A stretch of 64,000 nt of DNA, from the NCBI GenBank assembly GCA_025642065.1, contig JAODUP010000722.1, forward strand, positions 1 to 64,000. The letters are read 5' to 3'. Position numbers and translations under genes: made by a program. Source of the DNA: Paralvinella palmiformis. Lineage: Eukaryota > Annelida > Polychaeta > Terebellida > Alvinellidae. This document shows positions 11,401 through 21,950 of this stretch, one piece after another (the first letter of the stretch is position 1; each line of letters starts with the position of its first letter). The notes beneath the pieces are model-generated. The model did not search any database, was not told the DNA's origin, and was given only the letters and a program-made list of their open reading frames with translations.

Positions 11401-12238
11401 CAGACTAGCAAATAACTCACTTATTGATTTAAGAAGGCAAAATCGATTTCAGAAACTGATCCAGTTAGTAATCAACATAATTTCTAATGCCATGAGGTTG
11501 GTTTATTGACAAATGATACTTTCGAAATCAAGATTTTGAAATTGATTTGAAATAATTGTTTGGAAACGATTCCTCAATAAACAATTGGAGTATGGGTATA
11601 GTTCTAAAATTAAAGGTTGTTGAATTAGACGTTATTACAACCGCATTGCACTAGTCTCCGTACTCTACAATTAGCCTCCGCACTCTACACTTAGGTAATA
11701 CGACCACAATATTTTGGGGGCCTGGGGAGTTTTATATCCCAAGCAGACTCAATTAGTAGGAATTAAAGATCGATATTCTAAATCGATTTCCTTGATGTTT
11801 GATCGAAGTGGTGCGATCAAGATTTGTGTACAATCATTTATTTCTTGAAATATAGTTATCACGCCAGTGTAGCGTTACAAAGCTGCTCCCTGTGATTCCT
11901 GTCTGGAGGCAATATTATACCAGTACAATAATATACCGGTATGATACTGCCCCCTTCTTTCACAAGCGTGTATTTCAGTTTATTCACTGCTTAACATAAT
12001 CATTCGATTGCAATCAATCAAGCACCCGCATCAGTGATCGCATAAGTGATCCACTGATCCGCTCTCAAGCAAATAATAACCCAATCCAATTGCTAAAGCC
12101 ATGGTTGAAACTAATTACATAAGAAGACATTGCTTGTTGATCCACTATCAACAAAATAATACACCTATCTAAATGCCGGAAGCCATCACTGACAATCATA
12201 TAAATAGCAAGGTATATTGTATCATAATCAAGCTAGTG

Positions 12239-12430
12239 AGCTCCGGTGGCCTAGTGGTTAAGCATCCGGCACTTGGTACCAAGGAACACAGGTTCGATCC
12301 CAGCTAGAGGTAGAAACTTTTCCAAGGATTAATTTCTCTGCTCACATCATCGTGAGTGACTGACCACTTTAAATGGCGCTGCCGTCTCCATTGATTTATT
12401 GAAAATAAAGGGGACGTTAAAAACTCTGCT
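12239..12430 (+). mobile_element. SINE family B, plus strand
   Basis: tRNA-like head: AGCTCCGGTGGCCTAGTGGTTAAGC and B-box-like GGTTCGATCCC. The body TTTTCCAAGGATTAATTTCTCTGC..GACTGACCACTTTAAATGG..GGGGACGTTAAAAACTC matches the copy at 9742-9916. Confidence 0.8.
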
Positions 12431-12514
12431 GAATAAGCGACAACCCGGAGATTCTCCCCGAAAAACAAAGCAATAATAATCAAATCACGGAAAGTATATC
12501 AATATGGAAGAATC

Positions 12515-13799
12515 TTGATGTTTGATTACGTGTTCAATCACGAATACACCGAGGGAGCGTCCAAGAACATAAAGCCTAATATACACACCTTGTTTGCAAA
12601 ATATGTTGGCCGTTCTGGACAATTATACTACAAACACAAATCCGACAAAGGTAGTGGTGTTATTTCTGAATTGTTGGTGATTCGTGATATCGCCCAGCAA
12701 CAACGCATCGTTCAAAGTGTTCACATGGGATCCGATGACAGCGATACAGCTTGTTCCAATGGCGGTCACATCGTGATCTATCACACTAGAGCCAAAATAC
12801 TCGAAACGTTGTTTTGGATACGGGTAGCACAGGATGTCAATGAGTTTATTTCGAGATGTGACCGCTATCAGAAGGTTAATCCCGTCCAAAGGCAAGGGGT
12901 TGCCGAACTTCACCCAGTTCCTGTGCCAAGTGACATCATGGTACAAATCGGCTTTCCAAAGAATATTGTTGTGCTGTGGTCACAATGGACTACTTTTCTA
13001 AGTTACCAGAGGCATGTGCCCTGAAAGAAAGTGTCGCTAAGTTTATGTTTGAAGACATCACCTTTCGTCGCCATGGTTGCGTCAAGATCCAGATCAATGA
13101 TCAAGGGTGCGAATTCGTCAAGAAGGTGTCCACTGAGTTGCACCGGTTAGCTGGCGTCGAGCAACATGTTACTAGTGCGTACCATCCTCAGGCTAATGGA
13201 CTCGTCGAGCGTCAGAACAGGACTCTCAAAGACTCAATGGTGAAGTCCCTCGGTGTCATGCACCCACAAAGATGACGCCGTCCCAGGTCATGTACAGTCG
13301 ACAGGTAGTTCCGCCCATTGAGATCGAACCCGTTGATCGTACCTCCGACTTCGAGGTCGAGGCAATGACCTCAGTCCGTGACAACATGCTATCGAAGGTA
13401 GCGTCCAATATCAAGAATGCTCAAGCTACTCAGAAGCACCAGTATGACAAGTGTCAAGCAGTCAATACCTATGATGTTCGTGAAACTGTTCTGGTGAAGA
13501 ATCTTGCATGTCAGGATCGCAAAGGTGGACACTTTTCTGAGGGCTGTAATGGCTCTTACACAATTTCACGGTCATGTGGGGAAAATGTGTATCAGATCGT
13601 CTGTGATGACGACAAAGTACTTAAGAAGAAAGTGAACTCATTCAACCTGAAGACATACCTGACACTTGATAAGGAATCCGTTAGCGACGACACCAATCCC
13701 CTACTGCCGCCAACCAACCGTCAGAACAATCGGGATAGTTACCTCATTCACCTTAAACCCGTTAGTCAGGACTGCAACAGGACCAGTATTCTACCCTGA
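12515..13799 (+). pseudogene. Gypsy-type DDE integrase/transposase, frame-broken (Ginger1-like candidate)
   Basis: Three frames carry successive domains. 12515-12945: zinc-binding HHCC region (GGHIVIYHTRAKILETLFWIRVAQDV, then CDRYQK, where the last cysteine is replaced by tyrosine). 12976-13262: integrase core with VTMDYFSKLPEACAL, a second acid in INDQGCEF and the glutamate in GLVERQNRTLK; the first catalytic aspartate is not visible around the frame break near 12950. 13272-13799: a C-terminal part with MTPSQVMYSRQ and a GPY/F-like domain (GGHFSEGCNGSYTI, then VLKKKVNSFNLKTY). No reverse transcriptase or RNase H accompanies it. An OTU domain follows at 13858. That pairing is what I recall of Ginger1 DNA transposons; a gypsy fragment is the alternative. 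Terminal inverted repeats were not found. Confidence 0.7.
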
Positions 13800-13857
13800 A
13801 GCTGTCACTTGTTCGTGGGAATGATTGATGAAACGAAGATGACCAACTGAGGACTTC

Positions 13858-14219
13858 ATGTATCAAGGGTGATGGAAATTGTTTGTTCCGAGCATTTAGT
13901 GCAGTCAATTACAGGGTCTCAGGACGACGACGCCCTTCTCCGGACAATGACAGTATCCTATATGCTAAACAATCTAGACACTATGAGATGTGTTTGTCCC
14001 AGCATAGCTGAACATGTCAATACCAGCAACATGACTACACTAGGAACATGGGGCGCAGAGGTAGAGATCTTCACATTAGCCACTATTTTAAATGCAACTG
14101 TGTATGTGTGTATCCAATGTGGAGAAACACAGAAGTGGCTGCCATATAGGCTACTCTTGTCGGGTGGTAATACTTACTCAGGGGAGGTCACCATCTCCCC
14201 CTTTCTCTGTGGAAGATAA
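13858..14219 (+). pseudogene. OTU-like cysteine protease domain, frameshifted
   Basis: In the first frame CIKGDGNCLFRAFSAV contains the OTU catalytic D-G-N-C motif (aspartate and cysteine). After one frameshift near 13905 the domain goes on as GSQDDDALLRTMTVSYM, TTLGTWGAEVEIFTLATILN and VYVCIQCGETQKWLPY, the expected order of an OTU domain. The catalytic histidine region after about 14160 is not clear. OTU proteases cleave ubiquitin chains; in transposons their role is uncertain. It sits 60 bp after the GPY/F-containing ORF on the same strand and probably belonged to one element. Confidence 0.7.
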
Positions 14220-14569
14220 ATGGAAATCAGATCATGCTTAGATGTCTTCTGAAGCACTACAAAATCAGAATCTTTCACGTGTACATTGTGTATAGATAAT
14301 GGCAAAAGTAGACATTTCTGTGAAGAAACACCCATGGTATGAGACTTTTGGTTGATTCAGTGTGTATACAAATTGTTAGAATCATTGGGGGGTTACTCGA
14401 TTTGTTACTAGACACATGAAAGTGTTCTAGTCATAATGTGACATATTGTGCATTATGTCACTAAAATATATTTAATAAGCAGACTAACCATTTATTTCAA
14501 AGTGCATACTTATAAGAAGGAAACGATAATGTTTAAAATATTTATTACTTCATGTAAATCTACATCAGT

Positions 14570-15070
14570 TAGTTGAAAAGGCTGGCCTTCAACAATCGTC
14601 TAGGGTGTTCTTTACATCTCTTGTAATAAAGAAGAGGTATGTCGACATACTGAGCTCTTGGAACCTTTGGCATATATAGTACCTATATATGAAGCTAGCT
14701 GCTTTGCTTCGTCGTACCATCTCCGGAATTCTACACCAATGGCATCCCTCAAACGTTGAATCTCTTATTTGATATTGTCAATCATCTTGTATGCCTCGAA
14801 GATGTCAATATATCTTCTTTGTAGTTTAGCTGAGAAACCTTTCAAATAATCCAACCTATTTTTCAATACTGTGAAGCCAACAATAACTCCAAAACTCTGC
14901 AGACTACTTTTCAAACCATGAGCCGTAGTCTTGGTGTCACTATCCCAATTCTAACGATTTTCATTAACCTCTGGAAAAGCATCTGGATTAACCATAGCAT
15001 TAAGGCAAGTGACCACGTGTTCATAAGGCTCACCAAATGTTTCTAAACAAGAACGTCTTTCAACACAGCA
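14570..15070 (-). pseudogene. hAT-superfamily transposase fragment
   Basis: Minus-strand reading gives ERRSCLETFGEPYEHVVTCL, then SDTKTTAHGLKSSLQSFGVIVGF, LQRRYIDIFEAYKMID, RLRDAIGVEFRRWYDEAKQLA and KVPRAQY. This order is familiar from the middle of hAT transposases related to the THAP12 / 52-kDa-repressor-like proteins. At least two in-frame stops (after NENR and DNIK) show decay. Neither the zinc finger nor the dimerisation end is present. Confidence 0.7.
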
Positions 15071-15108
15071 TGTCAAAAGAATTGTCAAAATATTGTACTT
15101 ATTAAATT

Positions 15109-15200
15109 ATTATTTAGCAGACAAATCACAATTATACTTCATTTTATACTAACTAACTTAACTAAAATGAAGTATAAATATGATTTGTCTGTTAAATAAT
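15109..15200. repeat. 38-bp inverted repeat (hairpin) with 16-bp loop
   Basis: The left arm 15109-15146 (ATTATTTAGCAGACAAATCA...) pairs with the right arm 15163-15200 (...TGATTTGTCTGTTAAATAAT) with about 3-4 mismatches. It abuts the hAT fragment and may be a short foldback element or a transposon end. Confidence 0.8.
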
Positions 15201-15524
15201 GATGCTATAAGACACACATTAAACAATACTCAATGTGTGGTTATTTAAGAATGTCAAATTCGAAGTACTACTCCTAGTGATTATGTCGCCAAATGATATA
15301 TTGCATTTAAAGATGGAGGATCCCTACTAGAGATGGGGGGTGGGGTTCTCACCCCAGAAACGTGGGGGGTCCTTCCCCGTAGATCCGCCCCTGAAATTCA
15401 GTGGGAGGCAGAGGCAGTAAGTAAACATAGAAATGTAGGCGACAATCGCTTAGATCACTCAGCACACGGGTACCTTTCACAAGTGAATATATATCGTTTA
15501 CTTTGTAAATATAGTGTTTTAAGT

Positions 15525-15692
15525 TTTACGGCCACTTTGTGCACATGGTAGCCTAAATGGGCCGAGCGACCTCGATAGGTAATGAGGCGAAGTCAAAGAC
15601 GAAACACCCTTCAGATATGCCCACGCCGAGATTCGAACTCAGGTGGCAGTGATCTGTGATCCAACGAGCTACCAGTTAGACCAAGAAAGGGG
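15525..15692 (-). mobile_element. SINE family A, minus strand
   Basis: Reverse-complement order: TAACTGGTAGCTCGTTGGATCACAG-type head, GAGTTCGAATCTCGG B box, ATATCTGAAGGGTGTTTCG body, GAGGTCGCTCGGCCCATTTAGGC and GTGCACAAAGTGGCCG end. Diverged, without an ATC tail. Confidence 0.8.
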
Positions 15693-15770
15693 TCATACTT
15701 TGTAAAGAGAAAGTGTAAATAATGACACTATTTATGGGCCATATTCTGAATTAATGGTGCTGAGTGTATA

Positions 15771-16226
15771 CAGTTGATAATTATATAGGTACTGACACTA
15801 GTTTCGTGCAGAAGAAGCAAAATAAAATATAGTCCGATCAGTCATTTATTGAATAAGTGAGTCTGAGAGCCATATTTGTATTAACAGTTGATAATTATAT
15901 AGGTACTGACACTAGTTTCGTGCAGAAGAAGCAAAATAAAATATAGTCCGATCAGTCATTTATTGAATAAGTGAGTCTGAGAGCCATATTTGTATTAACA
16001 GTTGATAATTATATAGGTACTGACACTAGTTTCGTGCAGAAGAAGCAAAATAAAATATAGTCCGATCAGTCATTTATTGAATAAGTGAGTCTGAGAGCCA
16101 TATTTGTATTAACAGTTGATAATTATATAGGTACTGACACTAGTTTCGTGCAGAAGAAGCAAAATAAAATATAGTCCGATCAGTCATTTATTGAATAAGT
16201 GAGTCTGAGAGCCATATTTGTATTAA
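15771..16226. repeat. Four tandem copies of a 114-bp unit
   Basis: Units begin CAGTTGATAATTATATAGGT at 15771, 15885, 15999 and 16113, exactly 114 bp apart, and read as identical. A decayed partial unit precedes the first (GCCATATTCTGAATTA near 15738). Near-identity means recent expansion or an assembly effect. Each unit includes GTTTCGTGCAGAAGAAGC and CCGATCAGTCATTTATTG; no open frame. Confidence 0.95.
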
Positions 16227-16559
16227 CAAGCATGCAGTGCCACCTAGAAGTAGAAATGACAGGCACCCCTCTTCGCTTCCCAGATGGGCAGAAGTTTGGA
16301 AAATATGTTATGATAATCCAAAACAAAGTATGATAAATGGTGGAAGTACAATGCAGCATTAATTTAAACATTAGGAAGAAAAGTGTAAAAATTCTAATTT
16401 GTTTCAAAATTAAATATTATTGTGATAACTGCAATAAAAACAGTGATTGAAATGCATAAATATACTGGTATATTAATGAATTAAGTAAATATTAATTCAC
16501 GGACAAGAAATTGAATATTTCTCTTTGTACCTGTCAAACTCACTCAAAACATAAGGTAC

Positions 16560-17402
16560 GAACAGAAAACAGGGAGTGGTAGTGAATGGTTCCTTCTCAA
16601 GATGGGTAGAGCTGCTGAGCGCTATCCCACAGGGAAGCATTTTGGGACCTGTCCTATTTGTTCTGTTTATCAGTGATATCCCGGACCGAGTTAAATTCAA
16701 CATATATCTATTTGCAGACGATCCAAAAATATTCCGGGAGATTGCTTCACTGAATTATCAGGATCGGTTACAACAGGACCTCGACTCATTACAAGAATGG
16801 GAAACCAAGTGGCTTCTGAGGTTCAACACTCAGACATGTAAAATGATGACGATCAGGGTCGAGCAAACAGAAAATATTATTTGGACAATCAAGCAGGCGA
16901 AGAGTGCAAAAGGGTCACATTGTAGAAAGTCAGCCAAGAGAAGGATCTAGGAGTCACCTTCAACGAGAACCTTTGAACACCATATACTGGAGAAGGTTAA
17001 GAAAGCAAATCAGACTATGGGGCTAATTAGAAGATGTTTCAGTTGCCTGGACAGCCAAAGTTTTAGATGGTTATTTAAGGCTATTGTCCGCCCACATCTT
17101 GAATGTGCGCAATCTGTCTGATCTCCGTTCAGAAAGAAGGACATTGTAACCATAGAAAATGTCCAAAGGAGGAATACAAAGATGGTACCTGGGTTGAGGG
17201 AGCTGTGTTAGAAAGACAGGTTGAAGAAATTGGATGTTCCAAAATTGGTGTACAGACGAATCTGAGAGGACATGATAGAAGTGTATAAGATGATGAATGG
17301 AAGATATGATCAGGATTCAGAAGAAATCAGCTGCAGGTAAACGACAATAACACAAGAGGACACCAGAAGAAATTATATACGGAACAATCTCAGTTTAGGT
17401 TG
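16560..17402 (+). pseudogene. CR1-like LINE reverse transcriptase, left part of an interrupted copy
   Basis: 5'-truncated RT with SAIPQGSILGPVLFVLFISDIPD, YLFADDPKIF (FADD catalytic box) and LQEWETKWLLRFN, then in shifted frames DLGVTFNENL, FKAIVRPHLECAQSVW, NVQRRNTKMVPGLRE and DMIEVYKMMNGRYD. The copy stops in the middle of a codon block at 17402, where an LTR element begins, and resumes after it at 21704. Confidence 0.85.
17398..17402. other. 5-bp target-site duplication, left (GGTTG)
   Basis: GGTTG here versus GGCTG at 21704-21708 just after the 3' LTR, one mismatch. Fits Ty3/gypsy integration. Confidence 0.7.
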
Positions 17403-17530
17403 TGTAATAAAGATGTCGCGTGTTTAAATTGTATTTTTATCGTCTGCAAAACAATAATGAAAAACGAATATATCTACATACTGGACATTTCTCTTATAAA
17501 ACAATATTTTATCAAACGGATAACATAACA
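17403..17530 (+). repeat. 5' LTR of Ty3/gypsy element, 128 bp
   Basis: Begins TGTAATAAAGATGTCGCGTG and ends GGATAACATAACA. Matches 21577-21703 along its length (AATAAAG, TTTTATCGTCTGC, ACGAATATATCTACATACTGGACA, TATCAAAC.G.TAACATAACA) with scattered substitutions and small indels. TG...CA ends. The divergence points to an old insertion. Confidence 0.85.
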
Positions 17531-17543
17531 TGGTGTCAGAAGA
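17531..17543 (+). other. Primer binding site next to the 5' LTR
   Basis: TGGTGTCAGAAGA follows the LTR directly and starts with TGG, complementary to the CCA end of a tRNA. From memory this resembles a tRNA-Leu type site; the tRNA identity is inference. Confidence 0.7.
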
Positions 17544-17706
17544 ACTTTGAACCAGCTCGAATAACGTTCGGAAAGCACGGATATTTTACTTTAAAGATCT
17601 AACCAGTGATGGCTGCGGAACATTCTAGAATATTTCTCACGCGTACAATGCTGTCAACGCATTGAAAAGTGACTAATCGCTGTGTATTAGTTCTGTAACA
17701 TCAACA

Positions 17707-18783
17707 ATGGCAGAATTAAGTGGATTACCCATACCTTCATTGGACTGGGGTGCTACTGATTTACCGCTAGCACTGAGAAAATTGTAATCATTGTGTCAGC
17801 TTATGTTCACCGGGCCTTTGGATGATGAGGAAGAAATAAAATCAAGGTAAAATATCTTTTTATCTGGTCTGGTGAAGAAGGTATTGAACTGGTCTCAACG
17901 TGGAATCTCTCAGATGAAGATGTTAAGTTAACTACATAGTGGACAAAATTTGAGGATTATGTGGCACCAAAGAGTAACTTCAGACTGTCTCGCTACAAGC
18001 TCAGAGACCTTAGACAAGACACTGGTGAGCCAATTGATTCATTTCTCAAGTACGTCCGTCTCCTAGGTAGTGAATGCAAATGTGCTGATTGTAATGAACA
18101 AATCATTGACGCTATTATCTTTGGAGTAAACAATGACTCTGTGAAAACAAAGTTAATGAAAACCAGATGAGAACTTAACAGTCGACCAAGCACTAGATCT
18201 TATTCGAACAGAATAAGTTATACGTCGCCAGGTAGCTGACATGTCCGACATCAAACATGTTCATGCTTTGCATGTGAATGAACAGTCTCACTATAAGTTT
18301 AGTCATCCTCACCGAGGTCGTGGTAAACATACTCATCGAGGTCAACACACTACATCACACCGCTTGTTGTCCAGCACTAAATGTGGCAATTGTGGTCTCG
18401 CACATCCAATTTCACCAAAACAAGCCTGTCCAGCTTGTGGTACCACATGTGACAAATGTGGTAAACGCAATCACTGGAAGCCAGTTTGTCCCTCTAATCG
18501 GAATCTGACATCAAATCTGTCATCGTCAGGCGGTGGAGAATCATCACGTGGTAGGGGTGTGCCTCATCGCTCTACCAGAGCCACATCTAAACACATACCT
18601 ACACTGGATACAACATCAGAAGAGGAGGAAAATCTGTATTTCCCTGTTCTGATTATAGGAAGCATAGATGTTGACAACAAGGAGACTCAAGTATTAACAA
18701 AACTATTTCTACAGTCAAAACAGTGTCGTAAATTGACATGCAAGCTTGACACTGGGGCTCAAGGCAATGCACTGCCTATTTAG
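17707..18783 (+). pseudogene. gag and start of protease of the Ty3/gypsy element, broken
   Basis: An ATG at 17707 opens MAELSGLPIPSLDW but stops follow near 17787 and 17850. After a frame change come a capsid-like part (FEDYVAPKSNFRLSRYKLRDLRQ, FLKYVRLLG) and a basic stretch. A nucleocapsid with CGNCGLAH and a CCHC knuckle (CDKCGKRNHWKPVC) lies at about 18391-18493. At 18736-18783 CKLDTGAQGNALP is the start of the aspartic protease with the active-site DTG at 18748-18756. Gag packages element RNA; this copy cannot be translated through. Confidence 0.8.
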
Positions 18784-18868
18784 ACATACAAACTTCCCCA
18801 TCCACACAGTACATGTGACCAGTAAGGCATTCCACAGGATATAAAGAAATCTAACACTCGTATAACTG

Positions 18869-18882
18869 CTTATGGTGTACGT
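18869..18882. other. Probable target duplication of the SINE, left
   Basis: TTATGGTGTACG here resembles ATATAGTGTATG at about 19079-19090 right of the SINE (two or three mismatches), as expected of a LINE-style integration. Confidence 0.5.
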
Positions 18883-19078
18883 GGGGCGCTTCCGTGGTCT
18901 AGCTGTAGCGTGTTGGACTACAGATCACTACCACCCGTGTTCGAATCTCGGGTGGGCATATCTGAAGGTTGTTTCGTCTTTGACTTCGCCTCATTACCTT
19001 TGGAGGTCGCTCGGCCCATTTAGCCAAACTTGTGCACAAAGGTGGCTGTAAAACATCAATCATCATCATCAACAACAC
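18883..19078 (+). mobile_element. SINE family A inserted in the protease-RT region of the LTR element
   Basis: Full structure: GGGGCGCTTCCGTGGTCTAG head, CGTGTTCGAATCTCGG B box, family body and a CATCAATCATCATCATCAA tail. It splits the retrotransposon between protease and reverse transcriptase, so it arrived after the LTR element. Confidence 0.9.
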
Positions 19079-19091
19079 ATATAGTGTATGC

Positions 19092-20016
19092 ACTCTCACT
19101 ACACACGTAGATGGTGTTATACATTCTATTCTATTCCATATCGTCAAAACATCTAGCCCAGTCACCATAGGTTATCCAAACTGTCGAGCTCTGAAACTCA
19201 TCACACTGAACTTTGCCATAGACGTTCAGCAGATACCTACATCACTGCAAGAATCACGTCCGGCTGATCTATCTTGTAAACCTGTTGACAATGATGTGGA
19301 TAAAGCAGATGTATTGAGGAAGTACAAGAACTGTTTCGGGGGTGTTGGTTGCTTTGAAAGGGAATATCATGTAACCCTGGATTCCACTGTCCCACCAATG
19401 GTATATCCACCTCGCCGTATACCAGTGGCATTGCGTGATTTGTTAGCCAATGAACTAGATAAGCTAGAGAAGCAGTCTATCATTGCAAAGGTTGACAAGC
19501 CCACAGACTGGGTGAACTCAATTGTGTGTACAACTAAACCACGAGGTGGTATACGATTATGTTTGGATCCAAAGGACCTCAACAAAGTCATTAAACGACC
19601 ACATCATCTGACTCGAACACTAGATGATATATTTCGAAAGCTGAATGGAGCCAATGTTAATGGAATATTAAACTTGATGAGGAAAGTTCATACTACACTA
19701 CCTTCAACACACCTTTTGGCAGGTACCGGTTTCTGCGTCTGCCATTTGGTCTTGTGTGTGCTCAAGATATTTTTCAGAAGAAAGTCGATCAGACGTTTGG
19801 TGATCTTCCTGGTGTTACAGTTATAGCTGATGACATTGTAATTGTTGGCTACAATGATGACGGATCCGACCATGATCGGAATCTGCGAGCTGTACTTGAC
19901 CGTGCACATACCACAGGTTTATGGTTCAATCGAGACAAAATGTGTATCAAAAGCCGTAGAATAGCATTATTTGGTAACATTATTGAACATTTGGACTTGA
20001 ACCTGATCCCAGTAGA
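19092..20016 (+). pseudogene. Reverse transcriptase of the Ty3/gypsy element, broken
   Basis: GGVGCFEREYHVTLDSTVPP, PRRIPVALRDLLANELDKLE, WVNSIVCTTKPRGGIRLCLDPKDLNKVIKR, then a gap and frameshift near 19660-19720 that removes the first catalytic-aspartate block. It continues with GRYRFLRLPFG-type sequence and VTVIADDIVIVGY (ADD form of the catalytic box) and FGNIIEHLDL. The ADD-type box and short LTRs suggest a mag/SURL-like lineage (from memory). Not functional. Confidence 0.85.
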
Positions 20017-20084
20017 GTAGAGGCCATTATCAACATGGATGTCGGTCCAACGATGTCAAGGATTTACAAGCTTTTCTTTGAGTA

Positions 20085-20680
20085 GCAAACTACTTAAGGA
20101 GGTTCACACCTCACCCAGCAGATGTATCAGCACCTCTACGTGACTTGTGTAAGCAGGATGTTGAATTCCTCTGTGGACCGGAACATACCAAAGCGTTCCA
20201 GGCTCTGAAGACCATTGTTTCTTCAACTAAAGTGTTAAAATACTACGACAGCACTAAACCACTTGTCATTCAAGTTGATGCTGGTCAGAGAGGTCTCGGC
20301 GTTGCACTTATGCGGTCTAGCGGACCAATTGCAAATGCTAGCGAATCTCTCACGGAGACAGAGCAAAGGTACTCTAACATTGAATGATAGATATCAGGCG
20401 TGGTTTTTGGCTTAGAGCGATTCCATTATTTTGCCTATGGGCGACCTATTCTTATAGAAACAGACCACAAACCTCTGGAGTCCATCCACAAGAAACACCT
20501 GAAGAATGCTCCACCACGGCTAGCCAGGATGCTTTTACGCATACAGAAATATGATGTCACAATCAAATATGTGCATGGTAAGGACTTAGGTCTAGCTGAT
20601 GCTCCTAGTCATGTACATCTCTACCCAGATGACACCATCAAGGAACTAGACATACATGTTCGTGAGATGTGTCTACACTT
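20085..20680 (+). pseudogene. RNase H region of the Ty3/gypsy element
   Basis: STKVLKYYDSTKPLVIQVDA opens the RNase H (catalytic aspartate in VDA), followed by GLGVAL, LTETEQRYSNIE, a stop and frame change near 20386, then VFGLERFHYFAYGRPILIETDHKPLE, KNAPPRLARMLLRIQKYDV and YVHGKDLGLADAPSH. Domain order is normal; two breaks disable it. Confidence 0.85.
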
Positions 20681-20856
20681 CAACGCCAGTCCAACACGCA
20701 TAGAACAAATTCGCGAGGAAACAGCCAAAGGTGTCGTTCCCACTGATTTACAAGAACTAATCAGCAAGGGTTGGCCAGAGAGACGATCAAAGCCCACCAA
20801 ATCTCCTTAACTACTGGAATTATAGAGATGAACAAAGCTCCTCAGATGGACTAATT

Positions 20857-21412
20857 ATGAAAGGCGACAGACTCGTCATTCCAACATCATTACACTCTGA
20901 AGTACTCAAACAGCTACATTATCCCCACCAAGGAGTCGAGAAGTGTAAACTTCGTACTAAAGGTTCAATATTTTGTGCTGGAATCAACAAGGACATTGGT
21001 GATATGGCTAAAGCCTGTGCTCCCTGCCAGAAGAACCAGCTAGCCAACAGTAAGGAACCTCTCATACCTCGTGGTGTGCCTCTACGTGCATGGCACACAC
21101 TTGGAACTGATATTTTCTATTGGAACAATAGCCACTATCTACTATTGATAGATTATTACAGTAAGCTTCCAATCATCCGTAAACTGAGTTTCACCAGATC
21201 CTCATCGTAGACTTCTACGGAAAATCGGTGAACTGTTTCCACCATTCAAGCATCAATCAGCTGATGAGCCTGTAGATGACGAACCTGATGTCCCACCACC
21301 TATACCACATCAGACAGTAGATCTCAACAGTCTACCATCACTGACATCAGTTACGACACCATTAAGAAGATCCACCAGAGTTATCAAGAAATCAGCTATT
21401 CTTGATCTATAA
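20857..21412 (+). pseudogene. Integrase of the Ty3/gypsy element with internal deletion
   Basis: The zinc-binding half is present: VIPTSLHSEVLKQLHYPHQG, ACAPCQKNQ, then WHTLGTDIFYWNNSHYLLLIDYYSKLP with the first catalytic aspartate. Right after RKLSF (about 21195) the core is missing and the sequence jumps to a C-terminal tail (RRLLRKIGELFPPF, then LRRSTRVIKKSAILDL and a stop at about 21412). The second aspartate and the glutamate are therefore deleted. Confidence 0.8.
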
Positions 21413-21561
21413 CTGAAAATGTGATCGATGAACACTGAAATTAATTATGCTGAACATTCAAATAGTACTTATTAACCTTTAATTTAGTTGATTGAACGTT
21501 ATGATAATAACCATACCGTAATTTCTAGTCATTATTAAAAGTTCAATTTCAACTTTTTCTT

Positions 21562-21576
21562 TTAAACAAAAAGGGA
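21562..21576 (+). other. Polypurine tract before the 3' LTR
   Basis: AAACAAAAAGGGA directly precedes the TG of the 3' LTR, the expected plus-strand primer site. Confidence 0.7.
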
Positions 21577-21703
21577 TGTAATAAAGAAAGATATAGCGTG
21601 CTTAAATTCTATTTTTTATCGTCTGCCAAGGTAGTGTACGAATATATCTACATACTGGACAATTCACATATTAACAATATGTTATCAAACAGGTAACATA
21701 ACA
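21577..21703 (+). repeat. 3' LTR of the Ty3/gypsy element, 127 bp
   Basis: TGTAATAAAGAAAGATATAG to GTAACATAACA, aligned with 17403-17530. Followed by GGCTG, the right copy of the 5-bp target duplication. Confidence 0.85.
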
Positions 21704-21950
21704 GGCTGAGTGTGGCTAATACATGGAACAGTCTTCCAGAATATTTTGTAGGAGACCCAAGTATCAAGTCCTTTGAGCGTAGATTAGATAAATTCTGAGC
21801 TGATCAACCAATCCGTTTTGATCACGAGTCGCTGATAATAACCACCTGCAGTCGTGCTAAGCTTAGTAGAATATCAGAAGACAGCGATCTGGACATAGAG
21901 GTCATGTAGACCTGCGTCCAGAAACTACATAAGGCTACATAAGGTATAAG
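21704..21950 (+). pseudogene. CR1-like LINE, right part of the interrupted copy and 3' UTR
   Basis: LSVANTWNSLPEYFVGDPSIKSFERRLDKF then TGA at 21796-21798: the standard C-terminus of this LINE type, and it continues the frame that ends SQFR at 17402. After the stop comes an untranslated tail with repeated CTACATAAGG near 21930-21950, typical of CR1 ends. Confidence 0.85.

Larger units (their letters stand above)
9917..12238. other. Low-complexity-rich stretch with no gene
   Basis: Contains a GCGC-rich palindromic run near 9942-9966, a TA array at 10303-10364, a long GAGT array at 10397-10572, ATT/AAT tracts near 10820-10900 and 11344-11400, and a repeat tail at 10944-11062 shared with 55896-56005. 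No exon was recognised. Confidence 0.6.

Noticed and set aside
12239..12310. tRNA gene
   Set aside because: Head of SINE family B; a second copy with the same body lies at 9742-9916.
15771..16226. CRISPR-like array
   Set aside because: Whole 114-bp units repeat without unique spacers, in animal DNA.
19032..19091. N-terminal part of the RT-containing open frame
   Set aside because: The first codons come from the inserted SINE, not from the retrotransposon.
17403..21703. Endogenous retrovirus with envelope
   Set aside because: No env-like frame lies between integrase and the 3' LTR; it is a gag-pol retrotransposon.
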